Below, in pieces: positions 43,834 to 55,321 of a DNA stretch of 64,000 nucleotides (within the stretch, counting starts at the first letter, position 1; every line of letters starts with the position of its first letter). This DNA is from Arctopsyche grandis (taxonomy: Eukaryota; Arthropoda; Insecta; Trichoptera; Hydropsychidae). A program made the position numbers and the translations under genes. The stretch lies in assembly GCF_051622035.1 (NCBI RefSeq), contig NC_135355.1:1550001-1614000 (forward strand), in the 5' to 3' direction. Below the pieces are notes generated by a model. The model was given only the letters and a program-made list of their open reading frames with translations, was not told where the DNA came from and made no database searches.

Positions 43834-44506
43834 CTACACTGTTCGACAAATGACGACTTTTTTTTTGGTTCAGAGACGAGATATGACTTTTCTTCCACAA
43901 GAATAGTCGAAATATGATTTTTCTAAGTGGAATTTTATTTAATTCTCATATAAAGACAATTTAATATATTATCCCTATTGATTCAATTCAGATTCGTGTA
44001 AATACAAGTAAATAATAGTAGCGAGTTTTTAGCTCGAAATTTTACCGATTTTAAATTCAGCACAATTCCAATTAACCTATTTAAACGAAAACAAAAAATA
44101 GTGTGGCCAGAACACTATTCCAATAAATATGTTTCAGTAGAAAATACTCAATATAAAATAGTATTAACAGTGGGAAAAAATCCCAAGTGAAAATACGTAC
44201 TTTTGACTTTTGATTTAAACTGGACGACTAATTAGAGAGATTTGAAAGTTGAAAAGTACTATAAATGAAAGATAAAATACCCGACTATATATTCCAAAAT
44301 TTATTTTGAACAGGAAATGGACAGATTTTGAGACATCGACCGAACAACACCAAGATATAGAAAAATCGCGCGATTTAAAAACACACATATCTCCGAATCT
44401 CGAGCCAATCAACATTTTTTATTACCATATTCGTGTTTACTGGGCATAGATCTATAAGAAAAGTCATATCTCGTCTCTGAACCATTTTTCGTTTCGAACA
44501 GTGCTA
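43834..44506. mobile_element. CACTG-ended DNA element, TSD CTA, copy 2
   Basis: Element 43837-44503 (667 bp) flanked by CTA. Ends CACTGTTCGACAAATGACG and the complement of CACTGTTCGAAACGAAAAAT; subterminal GGTTCAGAGACGAGATATGA on both sides. Inverted relative to 35127-35792. Confidence 0.8.
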
Positions 44507-44521
44507 TCTATCAGTCATTCA

Positions 44522-47500
44522 CTATAATTTTTTACCCGAGAAATTTTCTTCCTCCTGTTGTTTGTACGGTACAAATACAATGATTGGAAAAGGCACGGTT
44601 TGTCCAAATGCTGAATTCTTTGGAATCATCCCGATAGGAGTCATACTATCTTGATTTACAGCCGCACCAGGCACGGCAGGCAACGTTCCCATTTGGAAGA
44701 ACGGTGAATTCGCACCTAAAATATTCTGAAACACTCGTACAATGGCTGCTAATATTTCTGGCACGTTTATTTCGATCGGCAAAAAGGGTATAGCACTTAT
44801 GAGACTGCCGGGAAAAGAAGTATTCTGTCGGAGAGCGGGTCGATTCATATCAGGATTGAATTGATTTGAGGCCAATTGAAGCGGTATTGGATATTGGTAC
44901 GGCATCGATTGATGAATTTGCCGAAGTCTGAAACAATCAATATAATACTTAAATAGGAAGTGCAAAGTCTTACAACAAATTTACATACACGTGTAATAAT
45001 TTCACTCGTTATTACCCTGCTAAAGTCATTCACTCTGTAAATGAACCGTTAGTGAAGTTTCAAGTTTGCATGCAATTGCTGTTTACTCTTGAAATTAACG
45101 ACCGCTTCAGTACAGAGTGGTGCAGAAATTCAGGAATTGTTAAGTACATACATACATATTATCTCAAGTCAAATATAGATCACCTCAAATGTGCAATTTT
45201 AATCTTATTTGATGCTAAAGTCGTGTCTTATAATAAATTGTATGCTTCTTAACATTTGCTAACAAACGAAGTTAATCTCATACAATTTGTCTGCCGACAG
45301 GCTTTTGTTTACAATGTGATCGGTCGGGTGATCCTAGTTGTGTTTGTTGCTGTCTATCGGACTTGATTTATTTATTTATATTATACTAGCAGTTTGGCTT
45401 AGTGGTAGCGTATATATTTAGCACCACTGAGGTCAAAGGTTCGAGTCCTCGCTACTGCTGGTTAGATTTGGGGGTTTTGTGACTCCAAATCGATCATTTC
45501 TCTATCAGAGTTTGTCAATTTTATGTGATCATTGCTGAAACGGTTCCTGAAAATTGGTATTATCCTGTTGTCACAAAATCTGCCGCTGTATAATTTGTAA
45601 TAATTATACACAGTAATCTGAAATCTATAGATATCTCTATAGACATCTCTATAATTTCGTATTTATTATATGTATAAAAATTGTATACAAAAAAAAATCT
45701 AAAAATAATCCATAGATGTCTCTATGATTATTATTTCTGATTAATTGTTATATGCTTTATATTCTGATTGTATATGTATGTATTACTGTATTTCTGATTT
45801 CTGATTGTTTATGTATTCTGTACACCCGTCGCATTGGAGCAAATCTGTAATGGCGAGTGTATATTGATTTGTAACAATAAAATAAAAATATGAATGTACA
45901 TATAATATGTAACAACTAAGTCTAGTTTTCGTTTTTTTGATATGTCTTTCGTAAGGTCTATCATTACGTCTTTAGATATAGCAAAGTTCATAGCAAGAGA
46001 CTCTATGACAGACATTTCACAGACTTTTCTGTGAATGTAGTGAAGGATACGAAATTGATATACCGTTGACTTAAATCACATATAATATTATGAATTATAA
46101 GATATAGAAAAATATTTAATAATATAGTAAAAAAGCACCCCGACAAATCCACCCACGACAATTCCGCGCAGGACAAGAATAAACTCTTATATATTATATT
46201 TTATATCCAATAAAAATTAAAACATTCTTATAATTAGAAATCAGAATAAGGCGCTCGGGTAATTTTGTATGGGAGCCCTTCGACTTTGAGCTCCGGGTCT
46301 TTCTAGCAGATATAGCAGACAAGCACACATCTCGATCTTCAAGCTCTTCCATATACATATCTTATCATATACATATCCTTTCCATAACTTATCTATGTAT
46401 GTACTCAGTGGTGGCTCGTGAGAATTCAAAGTGTGTGTGTGTGGGGGGAGGGGGGGGGGAGGGGGGGGGAGGGGGGGGGGTTGGCCATACCAGTGACCAA
46501 ATGCAAAAAAAATAGCATGCATATGTATAATACTGAGAAGCTGCAGCCCCACAGTACACATGGACGACAAACATAACATGAATATATTTTTTTTATTATT
46601 CAATCAATCAAAGTATACTCGTCATTACAGATCGCTCCAATGCGACAAGTGTACTATACACATTAAGAAATTATATATGTTTTAAATACACAATCATTAC
46701 ATGATTCGAAACCATACATGAAATATACGGCCAGACATTTTTATTTTTACATACATATGTATATACGGCCGCAAGGACCATTGAATTAATTTTAACAATT
46801 AGTTAAGTACAGAATTAATCCATTGTGACATCTATGGATTTTTGATTTTGTGCACAGTTATTACAATTTATACACAGAATAAGGTGGCACGACAAACCAG
46901 CGCAAACCAACTTAGCGCCGACCTTTCGGCGCAGACAACTCAGCGGATGACTATTCAGCGCAAAATCAATTTTTTCAATAAGTTTCAAATGTGTCAAAAA
47001 TAATTACTGTATTTAAATTGTCGGTCATATGTACATGATAATTTCATAAATGCGAATAAATTTATTTGATACTCTTTGTGCCTTTGTGCCCGGTTGAGAA
47101 ACCCTGCTTAAAAATAAATTTCTGCGGCCTTAGTTGAGAAACCCTGCTTGCGTAATATTTCAAGGCACAAAGAGTATCAAATAAGTTTATTCGCATTTAT
47201 GAAATTATCATGTAGATATGACCGACAATTTCAATACAGTAATTATTTTTGAAAACGCATTTGAAACTTATTGAAAAAATAGATTTTGCGCTGAATAGTC
47301 CATGCGCTGAATTGTCGTCCGCTGAGTTGTCGTTGCGCTGAGTTGTCTGCGCCGAAAGGTCGGCGCTCAGTTGGTTTGCGCTGAGATGTCAGTGCGCCAC
47401 AGAATAAATACAGATGATCATTGAGACATCTATAGATTGAGATTTTTTGCATAATTTTTACAAATTATACATAAGATTTTTTGTGACAACAGGAAAGGAT

Positions 47501-47927
47501 TTATTTGCCAATTTAAGGAACCGTTTCAACAATGATCAGATGAAATTGACAAACTGTGATAGAGAAACGATTGATTTGGAGTAACAAAACCCCCAAATCT
47601 AATCAGCAGTTTTGGCGGATTGAACCAGTGATCGCATGGTGCTACCATTAAGCCAAACTGCTGGCTATGTACTATATTAATATGTACTATATTTGGACGA
47701 GCCGCCACTGTATGTACGGTATAGTGAAGATACTTTGAGATTCATATATATGTATGTAGTATACCAAATTTGGTGGATCAAAGTTGAAAGCTGTATATTT
47801 GAATAGGGGAAAAATAAGATTAAACTTACCCTGGGTACGCCAGTCCGAGTGGAAAGTTTTGAAGAGGCAGGGGTGTAGTTTCACCGATGGCCAAAAAGCA
47901 CATGATGCATACAACGTGGAGAATCAT
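44522..47927 (-). CDS. Secreted proline-rich protein, 167 aa, family not recognised
   Basis: Two exons, 47830-47927 and 44522-44927, join in phase 2 to 167 codons plus TAG. Exon 1 codes a signal peptide (MILHVVCIMCFLAIGETTP) and ends at a CAGG/GTAAGT donor. Exon 2 follows TTGTTTCAG. The mature part is rich in proline, isoleucine and asparagine (YQYPIPLQLAS, LISAIPFLPIEINVP, VPFPIIVFVPY), with no cysteine after the signal region and a charged KQQEEENFSGKKL end. The 2.9-kb intron holds a SINE and a triple-nested transposon. It is convergent with the RR cuticular gene and may be a cuticle or matrix component, by context only. The phase match and signal peptide support joining the exons. Confidence 0.7.
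45387..45895 (+). repeat. tRNA-derived SINE, full-length-like
   Basis: Box A TGGCTTAGTGGTAGCG and box B AGGTTCGAGTCCTCG, body as in 11016-11507, 3' block CGTCGCATTGGAGCAAATCTG and AATAAAATAAAA tail. In the intron of the 44522-47927 gene, opposite strand. Confidence 0.85.
46595..47685 (-). repeat. tRNA-SINE inserted in the hAT-like element, itself interrupted
   Basis: Complement of the SINE 3' block (CATTACAGATCGCTCCAATG) at the left and of the core and box A (CCATTAAGCCAAACTGCTGG) at the right, separated by the 46884-47400 element. Confidence 0.8.
46876..47408. mobile_element. hAT-like MITE, innermost layer of the nest
   Basis: Element 46884-47400 (517 bp) with TSDs AGAATAAG / AGAATAAA. Inverted ends GTGGCACGACAAACCAGCGC and the complement of GTGGCGCACTGACATCTCAG, then CGCCGACCTTTCGGCGCAGA on both arms. 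No transposase. Confidence 0.85.
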
Positions 47928-48469
47928 CTCGAATGGGAAGGTTGTTGTTCTCTCGAGAGTGTGGGTCACGATCCGTACGTAATTTACGTAATTTGAATAT
48001 GCAAATAGTGGAGTGATGAAAGAGTTGAGGTGAAGTGCAGCAAAGTTGGCAATGAACTTGCGGAAGAACCAGACTAGAATGAGCACCTGGAGAACTTTTG
48101 CGCTGGGTTTTTTCAATGCTTCAAACGTGTCGTACTTACATACATGTATGTATACGGGGCAATTTATTATGAAACTTGATTTTTCGGTTTGTTAACTTGA
48201 TGACTCTGATCAGGGGTTTGCAATTGATTAATTGTGCAAACATTTTAAAATCACTTCTAAATCTTATTGAAATCTACGCGGTTTTATTAGGTATTTTTGT
48301 TTGTATATGTAGTTCGAATCTTGTAATCAATTTGTGATCCCATTGATTTCCTTGAAAATAGCCAATATATTATCCTATTTGACATTTTGGACCATTGTGG
48401 CATTACAGGAAGAACCTAATGCGCCACAATGGCCTACATAATAAAATAAAATAGAAGGGAGGAAAGTTG

Positions 48470-49258
48470 GAGCTTGAACATTAAACGCCAATATGCTACA
48501 ATCAAAGTATAATGCACTCAAAGAAGTATGGAACGCTGTATGCTGGGTATAACAAGGACAGGAAGCGGAATACGTGGGTGAGAAGTATGACAAGGGTAGT
48601 TGATATAGTGGATAGAGCAAATAGATTGAAATGGCAATGGGTGGGCCATGTGGCTAAAAGAATGACGAAAGGTGGACAAAAGAAGTGCTAGAATGGTACC
48701 CAAGAGAATACAAAAGGTAATAGGAAGACCGCAGGGAAGATGGGTGGACGAAATTAGGAAAATGTGCTGGGTGGGATGGATCAGAGTTGCGCAAAACAAA
48801 AACGAATGGAAGTGTGTTGAAGAGGCCTTCATCCAGCAATGGATGGTGAGTGGCTGTAGATGATGATGAAGTGAAAACTGTAAATTTTCATTACGAATAA
48901 ACAAACAAGCATACAGAATCTTGAATCTGAAGTAGTTGATATAGTGGATAGAGCAAAGAGATTGAAATGGCAATGGTCGGGCCACATGGCTAGAAGAATG
49001 ACGAAAGGTGGACAAAAGAAGTGCTAGAATGGTACCCGATAGAATACAAAAGGTAATAGGAAGACCGCAGGGAAGATGGGTGGACGAAATTAGGAAAATG
49101 TGCTGGGTGGGATGGATCAGAGTTGCGCAAAAAAAAAACGAATGGAAGTGTGTTGAAGAGGCCTTCATCCAGCAATGGATGGTGAGTGGCTGTAGATGAT
49201 GATGAAGTGAAAACTGTAAATTTTCATTACGAATAAACAAACAAGCATACAGAATCTT
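48470..49258 (+). pseudogene. RTE-like 3' relic with a 336-bp tandem duplication
   Basis: Contains NAKML-like, IRKMCWVGWIRVAQNKNEWK and GRPQGRWVDE coding in broken frames, as in 10130-10797, and ends with (GATGAT)n then ACAAACAAGCATACAGAATC. Positions 48597-48926 and 48932-49258 are direct repeats offset by about 336 bp. Confidence 0.8.
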
Positions 49259-49259
49259 T

Positions 49260-51360
49260 ATTTGGAAAAACAGGTATAGGTGATTCTCTAGGAAGATGAG
49301 AGGAGGATGGGGGAAATGCACTGTTTTTATACTTCCTGCCTCCTGCCCGCATAGTTCTTTATCAGATGGCTTATATTCCAAGATCCATTCGACTTCTTTA
49401 AGAAATCGTTGCTGCCGTGAATGAATGTGATATTTTCCACCTCAGTGAGCGTAGATTATTAGAGATTATTTGAACGTATTTTTCTGGCAGCCTGCGCTCA
49501 TTGTTTTCATAATTTTGATCTTATTTCTTCTATTTGGGCCTCTTGGAGATGTTCTGCATTCATGTTAACGCAAGACATTTCCAATTTATTATATTTTTTG
49601 CGACTTCTATGTTAATTTGAAATTTTGCTGCTATTGTTTTTTTTAGTATTTTTATTACTTTAACTTTTTTCTATAGGTAGTTAATATATTTTTTGTTTTT
49701 TCTGTTATATGTTCGACCATTGTGACGCAATAGGAATTCTTGTAATGCTATATTTTTCTAAAATTTAAATAATTATTAAATATGAATATATAAATATGTA
49801 CATATGTATATGCAATTATATATTTTCAAATTATGATTATTAGATTTTGCAAAAAAAAAACTACGTTTGTAGTATTTTAGTCAATATACATGCTCAGTGG
49901 GTACGAGTTGGTAAGATTTTTAAAATGATTTCTTAGAAACATTAAATGAAATATTTTTATTTAATTTAATGCAAAAAATAAAATAAATATCAAAACGTTT
50001 ATATAATTAGCAAATGCGTGACCGGCAATTTAAAATAAAAAATTACCTTAATCGTATATCATATTATGAGGAAAATCAAGTCGGATTTAAGTTTTCATCA
50101 CAACGTTTCGGCGATAAATTTAAAAGTCCGTTTAAAAAACGAAGAGCACTTATTCAAAGCGACGTTATCCGTTATATACCTACATATATAAAAAAATCGT
50201 TTAACCGGATTTCGAATGGAGAGGAATGTGTTAAATGAAAAAAAAAGTGTTATAGTTTTAATGACTTTAATCAATACGGCTCAATTCGTGAAATTTACAC
50301 CCATCGTTTGAACATCACTGTGTTTATGTTATATTAAATTTAATATAATATAACGGGAATTCAATGGATTTTTGCTTTGTACATACGTAATTAACGGTCA
50401 TGAGTTTGATTTGCGTTATTATATATTATATAACTGTGATACAAATAATAAATCACTGCTTTAAATAAAAGTGAAATTTGTAACTAATATACAAATAATA
50501 TGATTTTAAAATTTTTAAATGTTGAAAAATCGGTTTTTATTTTAAAACAATTGTGCTAATTAATTGAACTTTAATTTTGATCATATTTAATTTCATAAAA
50601 ATAATGTATGTATAATCATAACAAATATATTGTGCGAAAAACAAATTATTCAACATATGTTGATTGTATTCAATATTATAATAAATAATTCCAACATTCG
50701 ACAAATATTGAACAAATACATTAAAATTTAATTATTAAACAAATAAATTAAAATTTAATTATTAAACAAATAAATTAAAATCAAATTATTAAACAAATAG
50801 ATTAAAAATGATTATGACTCGAATTTATTTATTTTCACTAAATCACCAAATCAAACAAAGTCGTCAGTATTTTTTTTAAACTATATTTGTATTTTCTCTA
50901 CAAAAAAATATTTTTTGTGATATAAACATACATACATATATCGAGCTTGTTTTTATTTGTGAAAAAAGTAATATATTATTTGTCCATATTTTTTTAACTC
51001 TACATAAGTGAAGAGTATCCATTTTAATGTTAAAAGTATTTGAAATTAATTTAAGGTGAATAGTATCTAAAATAAAGCTCAGTTATATATTCCCTTCTGA
51101 AAAACGCATAAAATGTCTGAATTTTTAATGCAAATTGTGTGTTTAATTAAAATATTTGATGGTATGAAATCATACAGATCATATTTAAAGTCTAATATAT
51201 TCTTTCAAATGGTTTGTTTATTACAGTCTAAAATAATGACTAAAAAAATTTTCTCAATTTGAAAACATGTATTTTAAATGATTTCATTTTATTATTTTTA
51301 TTATTTTATTATTATTCATTGAATAATAAATATATTGTATATGTATTAAATTTTATTGAA
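49260..51360. other. AT-rich intergenic, no gene seen
   Basis: The 74-codon frame at 50014-50238 lacks family features. Short tandem TTAAACAAATAAATTAAAAT units at 50735-50800. Confidence 0.4.
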
Positions 51361-51604
51361 TACTAGCTGTATTACCCGGCTTCGCTCAGTGTTTATAATA
51401 TAAACCGCTTAAACATGACTAAGCTAATTTAATTAAAAAAAAAAAAAAATTAAAAAAAAATTTAAAAATTAAAAAAAAAAATTAAAAAAAAATAAAAAAA
51501 AAATCAAAAAAAAAAATAAAAAAAAAAATAAAAAAAAAAATAAAAAAAAAAAATAAAAAAAAAATCAAAAAAATTTTTTTAAAAAATCAAAAAAAAAAAA
51601 TCAA

Positions 51605-52320
51605 AATTTTTTTTTGCCTTCTAGGGCTTCGCCCTCGGCGCCCCCCTGAGCCTTTGCCTTCTAGGGCTTCGCCCCTCCACGCCCCATGAGCAATTGCCGT
51701 TTAGGGCTTCGCCCCCATGATCAGTTGCCTTTTAGGGCTTCGCCCCTCCGCGCCCCCATGATTAAAAGCCGTCTAGGGCTTCGCCCCCCTAAGTTAATGC
51801 CTTTTAGGGCTTCGCCCCCCGCGCCCCAAAGATTAATTGCCGTTTAGGGCTTCGCCCCCCTTAGTTAATGCCTTTTAGGGCTTCGCCCCTCCGCACCCCC
51901 ATGATTAAATGCCGTCTAGGGCTTCGCCCCCCTTAGTTAATGCCTTTTAGGGCTTCGCCCCCCGCGCCCCCAAGATTAATTGCCGTTTCGGGCTTCGCCC
52001 CCCTTAGTTAATGCCTTTTAGGGCTTCGCCCCTCCGCACCCCCATGATTAAATGCCGTCTAGGGCTCCGCCCCCCCTAGTTAATGCCTTTTAGGGCTTCG
52101 CCCCCCGCGCCCCCAAGATTAATTGCCGTTTAGGGCTTCGCCCCCCTTAGTTAATGCCTTTTAGGGCTTCGCCCCTCCGCGCCCCCATGATTAAATGCCG
52201 TCTAAGGCTTCGCCCCCATGATCAGTTGCCTTTTAGGGCTTCGCCCCTCCGCGCCCCCATGATTAATTGCCATCTAGGGCTTCGCCCCCCTTAGTTAATG
52301 CCTATTAGGGCTTACGCCCC
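51605..52320 (+). repeat. Minisatellite, TTTAGGGCTTCGCCCC units
   Basis: About 20 units built on TAGGGCTTCGCCC, in higher-order periods such as TTAGTTAATGCC alternating with GATTAATTGCCGT. GGGCTTCGCCC is self-complementary (GGGC, 3-nt loop, GCCC). Confidence 0.9.
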
Positions 52321-52740
52321 ATGAGGCTGGGCCCCCCGGGCCCCCTTCGGGGCCCCACGGGGCTGCGCCCCTTGTGGCGCCCCCTTTTGAGCCCCATGGG
52401 GCTGCGCCCCATGAGGCTGGGCCCCCCGGGCCCCCATTCGGGGCCCCACGGGGCTGCGCCCCTTGTGGCGCCCCCTTTTGAGCCCCATGGGGCTGCGCCC
52501 CATGAGGCTGGGCCCCCCGGGCCCCACGGGGCTGCGCCCCTTGTGGCGCCCCCTTTTGAGCCCCATGGGGCTGCGCCCCATGAGGCTGGGCCCCCCCGGG
52601 GCCCCACGGGGCTGCGCCCCTCGTGGCGCCCCCTTTTGAGCCCCATGGGGCTGCGCCCCATGAGGCTGGGGCCCCACGGGGCTGCGCCCCTTGTGGCGCC
52701 CCTGGCGGGGACCCATGAAACTACTCGCTTTGCGCCCCCG
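52321..52740 (+). repeat. GC-rich tandem array, units of about 75-100 bp
   Basis: About five units of CATGAGGCTGGGCCCCCCGG, CCACGGGGCTGCGCCCCTTG and TGGCGCCCCCTTTTGAGCCC. Local GC is far above the surroundings. Long frames open on both strands are by-products of repeat periodicity. Confidence 0.9.
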
Positions 52741-52930
52741 CGGGGGTGAATCCATTGAATCGAAAAAAACAAATCGGCGCCCATGGATCGAAAAAAAAAA
52801 AAATCGAATCACGTGTTCGATGACGTCACCGATCTACGGACGACGACGACGACGACGACCAAGGATATTTACATATTTACATACATACAAAGTCTCTTTC
52901 CAAATTATAGATTAGACTAGCTGATTTGCA

Positions 52931-53379
52931 TAGCGTTGCTTAGACGATTGAATGTCGGAAAAAAATGAAACTAATAAAAACCTTGTAAAAAGTGAAACAT
53001 TTTAAGAACTTAAGAGTTGTATATTTATTGGACCTTAATTGAAAACAATAGATGTCATAGCAACTAAAAACACAAACACTAACAAGATTTAACTGAATTT
53101 TCCGATCATTAAAACCACATACAATATAAGTTTGAGCACCATGAGATAGTATACCAAATCTAGCGGCTCTAAATTTAAAACTGTAGAATTTCCCAGGACA
53201 ATGAAATAAAAAATGAAACTCTTTCAGAAAACTGCGTAGTCTCTACGGCATCCGTAACGGTAGTCTCGTTTAAATTACCGTTAGAAAACAAACAAAAATT
53301 TTGTAATTTAAATTTGAAACATGTTAATTTGTACAAACACACATTCATTTAGATACAAAGTACTAAAACATACATATAT
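52931..53379. other. AT-rich, downstream of the 53380 gene
   Basis: No gene seen; 3' side of the minus-strand secreted repeat protein. Confidence 0.4.
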
Positions 53380-54198
53380 TCAAACTTTAGCAATTTCATC
53401 CTTGGTTCTAATCGGCAGGAGAACTTCGTAAGTAGGCTTGGTTGCATTTAGAGTATGATGCTGCAAAACATACTCCTCCAATTGTTCTATTTGCTCGGTC
53501 CTATTGATGAGTTGTTCTCCAGTAGTCGGTTTCGCGACAGCAGCAGTCGTAACTTCATCGTGCTTCATCCTTTCAGCAATTTCATCCTTGGTTCTAATCG
53601 GCAGGAGAACTTCGTAAGTAGGCTTGGTTGCATTTAGAGTATGATGCTGCAAAACATACTCCTCCAATTGTTCTATTTGTTCGGTCCTATTGATAAGTTG
53701 TTCTCCAGTAGTCGGTATCGCGACAGCAGCAGTCGTAACTTCATCGTGCTTCATCCTTTCAGCAATTTCATCCTTGGTTCTAATCGGCAGGAGAACTTCG
53801 TAAGTAGGCTTGGTTGCATTTAGAATATGATGCTGCAAAACATACTCCTCCAATTGTTCTATTTGTTCGGTCCTATTGATGAGTTGTTCTCCAGTAGTGG
53901 TCAAAGTCGGTGTTGCGACAGCAGCAGTCGTAACTTCATCGTGTTGAATCTGAGGCACTTCCGTGTCCGAACTCTGTGTAGTCTGGTAAATAAACAGACT
54001 CTGATCGTCGTGAACGTGCACCGAATAATATCCTTGGATCCTCTGGATGACGTACTCCAAAATTGGAGGAAACCTGTCGATGCTCGTCTTCACGTCTGAC
54101 GAGTTGTCACCGTTCGTATGTCGCGCCTCGCACAAGTTTGTAGCTAAGATCAAGACCAAGTTAATTATTGTCATTACGATTCGGTTGTTCGAAACCAT
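53380..54198 (-). CDS. Secreted protein with three 62-aa repeats, 272 aa, family not recognised
   Basis: Single open exon from ATG at 54198 to a stop at 53380. N-terminal signal peptide with hydrophobic IVMTIINLVLILATNLCEA, then RHTNGDNSSD. A unique region of about 65 aa (FPPILEYVIQRIQGYYSVH) precedes three near-identical repeats: HDEVTTAAVA, TTGEQLINRTEQIEQLEEYV, LQHHTLNATKPTYEVLLPIR, TKDEIAERMK. The DNA period is 186 bp. Each unit has N-glycosylation sequons NRT and NAT. Repeat 1 differs by an extra TPTLT and by I for T. No transmembrane segment or cysteine-rich domain is seen. Its role is unknown; it sits among genes with signal peptides. The near-identity of units implies recent expansion or conversion. 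Confidence 0.75.
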   Translation of the reverse strand: MVSNNRIVMTIINLVLILATNLCEARHTNGDNSSDVKTSIDRFPPILEYVIQRIQGYYSVHVHDDQSLFIYQTTQSSDTEVPQIQHDEVTTAAVATPTLTTTGEQLINRTEQIEQLEEYVLQHHILNATKPTYEVLLPIRTKDEIAERMKHDEVTTAAVAIPTTGEQLINRTEQIEQLEEYVLQHHTLNATKPTYEVLLPIRTKDEIAERMKHDEVTTAAVAKPTTGEQLINRTEQIEQLEEYVLQHHTLNATKPTYEVLLPIRTKDEIAKV

Positions 54199-54535
54199 TT
54201 TTTCTCGCGACTGATGATCTGCGTTTTTGTGCTTGTGGTTGATGGAACATCCATAACGTGACTAAATACTCAAAACCGGAAACCGGACTGTTCTGAACGG
54301 TCTGTAATCGATCGATTAACTGTAAAGTGTGACAGTACCGGTTAACATTGTCGAAGTAGGCCCGTCTTGTCATTTTTTGACTCGTGCATATGATTGAAAT
54401 ATGCACGTATTGTTTACTTGTGGTAAATGTGTGAATCGTCTAGTTCCAAACCTCGATAAGTATGCGGTTTTATGCTTTAAACGTAAATTTGTTTGGTTGG
54501 ACTTACCGATTTTCATATATAATATTTTATTTTTA

Positions 54536-55272
54536 TTATTTTATTTTATTTTTTTATTTTATTTTTATTTTTTTTTTTATTTTATTTTTTATTTTTTATA
54601 TAATATCGCTATTCTGTGTGTCTGTCTGTCTGTACTATAATAGTCGTTTCGATTCGACATACATATGTACATCACGGCTTAGGGCGAAATCACACAGCGC
54701 GGGATGTGGTATGTGGTACGTCGACAAGTTCTCCTATATTTCATAAAACCATTATCGATCACTGTCAAGCAAGGATAAATACAAGAATACAATTTTATCG
54801 AACACACCCAAGGTGGTCTTTTTTTGACGCTGTGTACCGGGCATCGCATGAATGTACTGGGTATCACATGAAGGATGCCCATTTTTTTCGCTCGTTTAAA
54901 AATATCTAAAAAAAAAAACCATGTACCACGTCCCGCCGTGTGTGATTTCACCCTAAACCACTTCCAAAACGGATACGAATATAATAACTTTTTTCTATAT
55001 ATACTGTTTGTTACCAATGTTTCCTCTAATTATGTTACATATATGTACATACATATGTATAATATGATATGTTTTTACATATATGGATATTGTACATATA
55101 TTAGTTTGTTTCAAATTATCATACAAATGTAGGTGTAAATTACATGCATTTATGTAATTTAAATAATATTTTTGAAGTGAAGAAGGGGAAGCTGGAGACT
55201 ATTCATGAATGGTATCTCCAATGAAAATATACCCAAGCGCATAAAATCAAATAGGTATATATAATATAGTTA

Positions 55273-55321
<49 letters not shown>

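Larger units (their letters stand above)
46398..47718. mobile_element. hAT-like element, outer layer of a triple nest
   Basis: Element 46406-47710 with ends CAGTGGTGGCTCGTGAG and CGAGCCGCCACTG and TSDs TATGTACT / TATGTACG. Same family as 15222-15511. Split by the SINE at about 46595-47685. A (G)n-rich run lies at 46441-46480. Confidence 0.8.
51361..52930 (+). repeat. ACCCGGCTTCGCTCAGT repeat expanded by a GC-rich minisatellite
   Basis: Starts ACTAGCTGTATTACCCGGCT and ends ACATACAAAGTCTCTTTCC plus AGATTAGACTAG, which are outer parts of the family at 20685. Between lie a poly-A-rich tract (51425-51605) and GC-rich tandem arrays (51605-52740). Confidence 0.7.

Noticed and set aside
45809..46015. 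Extra coding exon of the 44522-47927 gene (minus)
   Set aside because: An open frame with an acceptor-like site exists, but there is no fitting donor, and exons 1 and 2 already join in phase without it.
46241..46603. Polyproline frame on the minus strand
   Set aside because: Produced by the poly-G run and the ends of a hAT-like element; no start context or homologous domain.
48518..49381. 287-codon minus-strand frame with internal repeats
   Set aside because: It is antisense to the tandem-duplicated RTE 3' relic, whose coding sense is plus.
50014..50238. 74-codon basic frame
   Set aside because: No family feature, no promoter or splice context; treated as chance.
52305..52812. Long overlapping frames on both strands (about 140-166 codons) that read as proline/glycine/arginine-rich proteins
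   Set aside because: They follow the period of the GC-rich tandem array; being open on both strands is expected from the repeat composition.
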